This document shows, piece after piece, positions 5,620-7,312 of a DNA stretch of 7,312 nucleotides. The translations under genes were made by a program, and so were the position numbers. The notes beneath the pieces were generated by a model, which saw only the letters and a program-made list of their open reading frames with translations, searched no databases and was not told the origin of the DNA. The stretch's first letter is position 1. Each line of letters opens with the position of its first letter. The stretch comes from Emcibacter sp. (GTDB taxonomy: Bacteria; Pseudomonadota; Alphaproteobacteria; Sphingomonadales; Emcibacteraceae). The stretch covers positions 4,832 to 12,143 of the forward strand of contig JAESPY010000011.1 in NCBI GenBank assembly GCA_016765435.1, written 5' to 3'.

Positions 5620-6225
5620 TTAATAATCAATGCCCTGAGTTGCCTTGATCCCCACATCAAAAGGATGTTTGATCTTTTTCATTTCTGTCACCATATCTGC
5701 CATATCCATGAGTTCGGTCGGGGCATTGCGCCCGGTAACAATGACATGTGTATCAACATGCCGGGCCGCCAGCCCTGCCAAAACTTCCTCCAAAGGCAGA
5801 TAGCCACTGCGCAAAACGATATTCAATTCATCCAGCAAGACAAGTTGATATTTCCCGCTTTGCATCATTTCACAACTGACCTCCCACGCCGCACGGGCCG
5901 CACGGATATCCTGTTCCCGGTCCTGCGTGTCCCAAGTGAAGCCTTCGCCCATCACGCGCAAATCAACCAGATCAGAAAAACGGTTGAAAAATTCCCGTTC
6001 TCCGGTTTTCCATTTGCCCTTGACGAACAAAACAATAGCCACTTTCCAGTCACAGCCCAAAGCCCGTAAAACTGTGCCAAATCCGGCGGTGGATTTCCCC
6101 TTGCCATCGCCTGTATTGACCAACAGTTGCCCTCTTGTTCCTTTCTTTTTGCTCTTTATAATTTCACGCTGTTCGGCTTGGCGTTTTTCCATGGCGATGC
6201 GGTGTTCTTCATTTTGGTCTGTCAT
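5620..6225 (-). CDS. cobO: cob(I)yrinic acid a,c-diamide adenosyltransferase (CobO/BtuR family)
   Basis: CobO transfers the 5'-deoxyadenosyl group of ATP to the reduced cobalt of the corrinoid, producing the adenosylated substrate for CobQ. The 201-residue protein has a charged N-terminal extension (1-31), then VNTGDGKGKSTAGFG (36-50) with the P-loop GDGKGKST at 39-46. Further family blocks are VLFVKGKW (65-72), VLLDELNIVLR (129-139), VIVTGRNAP (161-169) and the C-terminal TEMKKIKHPFDVGIKATQGIDY (180-201). The ATG overlaps the cobD stop by four bases (ATGA), and AAGGA lies at 6236-6232, seven bases upstream of the start. It is the aerobic-pathway member equivalent to Salmonella CobA. Confidence 0.96.
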   Translation of the reverse strand: MTDQNEEHRIAMEKRQAEQREIIKSKKKGTRGQLLVNTGDGKGKSTAGFGTVLRALGCDWKVAIVLFVKGKWKTGEREFFNRFSDLVDLRVMGEGFTWDTQDREQDIRAARAAWEVSCEMMQSGKYQLVLLDELNIVLRSGYLPLEEVLAGLAARHVDTHVIVTGRNAPTELMDMADMVTEMKKIKHPFDVGIKATQGIDY

Positions 6226-7175
6226 AATTGTTCCTTAAGTTTTTGGAAATCCTGTTCTGTCGGTGGCAGGCCGAAACGCAGAATGCCTGGCCTGTCTTTA
6301 AATGATCTTGCAAAAATTCCGGCCCGTAAAATTTTGTCCTTATCCGGCCCCTGAACAAGGCAGAAAAGATCCGTCTGCCCGATGATCTTATGGCCCTTTT
6401 CCTGAAAAATTTTGGTAAGTTTAGCCATCTTTTCGGCCAGCATTTTTCGAGTCTGTATAATCCAGTCCGGGTCAGACAGCGCTCTCGCCGCGATCAATAA
6501 ACTGAGCGTAGAAATATGCCATAGGCCGGAAGGTATTTTGATCGGTCCCTTCGTATAAGCAACGCCAATACGCACCCCCGCAAGGCCAAAGAATTTTCCG
6601 AAGGAACGTAAAATAATCACATTTTTCGGCAGGTCCGGCCCGATCAAACTACGTTCAGGGGTAAGGTCGGCAAAGGCCTCATCAATGATCACATAGCCCC
6701 CCGTCGCCGTATGACGGTGCATAAAATTGATAATATCAGGATGCTGTCCGTCCGGGTTGTTGGGCGCACAGAAAATGACAATCACATCCGGCTTAATGGA
6801 ATCAAGGTCTGCCATGTCCTGAAAAATCCTGACATCATGGCCTGCGCGCCGCCAACAAATTTCATGCTCTGAATAGGTTGGACCCGCAATATAAACCGTC
6901 TGTTTCTCAAAAAGCGTTGGCAGACATTCTATCAACGCTTGGGAACCGGGAGCGAGGGTTATATCACCCGCCTCTCCGCCAAGATAACGGGCATAGGCAT
7001 TTTGACAGCGGCCATAATCCGCCGCAGTAGGCAGTCTGCTGCTGGCGAGGAAAATATCTTGCGCGTCCATTCTTTCCATCCACGGATAGCCCCAAGGATT
7101 AATGCCCGTGGACAGATCAATCCACGGCCTTTTCATATGGGGATAAAGCAATCCCGGATCACCGCCATGTTTCAT
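6222..7175 (-). CDS. cobD: threonine-phosphate decarboxylase, PLP-dependent (CobD; CobC in Pseudomonas nomenclature)
   Basis: This class I/II aminotransferase-fold enzyme decarboxylates L-threonine O-3-phosphate to (R)-1-amino-2-propanol O-2-phosphate, the linker CbiB attaches to cobyric acid. The 317-residue protein begins with HGGDPG (3-8) and DLSTGINPWGYP (20-31), typical of the family. PLP-site residues include PNNPDG (138-143), IIDEAFADL (163-171) and the Schiff-base lysine Lys194 in SFGKFFGLAGVRIG. RFGLP (300-304) carries the likely carboxylate- or phosphate-contacting arginine. It is somewhat shorter than the Salmonella enzyme. The start is ATG at 7175 with a five-G run at 7188-7184, eight bases upstream. 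It overlaps the end of cbiB by 17 bases and cobO by four. The fold is shared with histidinol-phosphate aminotransferase, but the gene neighbours settle the role. Confidence 0.92.
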   Translation of the reverse strand: MKHGGDPGLLYPHMKRPWIDLSTGINPWGYPWMERMDAQDIFLASSRLPTAADYGRCQNAYARYLGGEAGDITLAPGSQALIECLPTLFEKQTVYIAGPTYSEHEICWRRAGHDVRIFQDMADLDSIKPDVIVIFCAPNNPDGQHPDIINFMHRHTATGGYVIIDEAFADLTPERSLIGPDLPKNVIILRSFGKFFGLAGVRIGVAYTKGPIKIPSGLWHISTLSLLIAARALSDPDWIIQTRKMLAEKMAKLTKIFQEKGHKIIGQTDLFCLVQGPDKDKILRAGIFARSFKDRPGILRFGLPPTEQDFQKLKEQL

Positions 7176-7312
7176 AAGACAGTCCCCCTAACAGGATAAG
7201 AATAATCACAATACACAGCAGAACAATCTGCACCCCACGCAAAATATCCACCTTCTCTACCGTTTCCCGACCTTCGCCGAGCCATGCTCCCTCAACCATC
7301 AGATCACCATAG
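7159..7312 (-). CDS. cbiB: C-terminus of adenosylcobinamide-phosphate synthase (CbiB/CobD), partial
   Basis: The last 50 codons of a leftward gene enter from the right edge and stop at TGA 7161-7159. The fragment begins YGDLMVEGAWLGEG, matching the conserved end of CbiB-type proteins (tyrosine-glycine, then W-LG-G). A DI-R-element at about residues 22-25 follows, and then a run of hydrophobic residues (about 26-44) that would be the last membrane segment. CbiB is an inner-membrane enzyme joining aminopropanol phosphate to adenosylcobyric acid. The 17-base overlap with cobD and the pairing with the enzyme that makes its substrate support the call. The gene is called cobD in Pseudomonas nomenclature. 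The start is outside the window. Confidence 0.8.
   Translation of the reverse strand, partial: YGDLMVEGAWLGEGRETVEKVDILRGVQIVLLCIVIILILLGGLSYETWR

Overview
The window is a compact cobalamin (vitamin B12) biosynthesis locus, most likely from an alphaproteobacterium. That assignment is an inference from the gene set (CobO, CobQ, BluB and a bifunctional CobU/CobP together) and from the tightly overlapping gene order. The genus cannot be told from the sequence alone. All nine recognisable cob genes belong to the late part of the pathway: corrinoid adenosylation, side-chain amidation, aminopropanol attachment and nucleotide loop assembly. No corrin-ring gene is present, so the organism either has the ring genes elsewhere or salvages corrinoids.

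Layout. At the left edge, a leftward gene begins with a likely TTG codon at 68 and runs off the window. An AT-rich divergent intergenic region follows (69-522). It holds several dyads, a 10-bp direct repeat and a possible 47-codon small ORF, but no recognisable cobalamin riboswitch. A rightward operon runs from 523 to 4149: cobU(cobP), cobT, cobS, cobC-type phosphatase, bluB. Every junction in it is a 4-base ATGA or GTGA overlap. A leftward operon from the right edge runs cbiB (partial), cobD (PLP enzyme, called cobC in Pseudomonas nomenclature), cobO, cobQ. It meets bluB tail to tail with no base between the two stop codons (4149/4150).

How the genes work together. CobO adenosylates the corrinoid and CobQ amidates it to adenosylcobyric acid. 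CobD makes aminopropanol phosphate and CbiB attaches it. CobU phosphorylates and guanylylates adenosylcobinamide to give adenosylcobinamide-GDP. BluB makes dimethylbenzimidazole from reduced flavin, and CobT activates it to alpha-ribazole phosphate. CobS joins the two halves and the phosphatase removes the phosphate. The window therefore encodes adenosylation plus the full nucleotide loop and lower-ligand module.

The main anomaly is cobS. Its reading frame breaks at a run of seven G (2468-2474), and removing one G restores a full-length 257-residue protein. This could be a sequencing error, a real disruption, or a slippage site. I see no clear evidence of an undescribed system. The upstream region, with its repeats and small ORF, is the least explained part.
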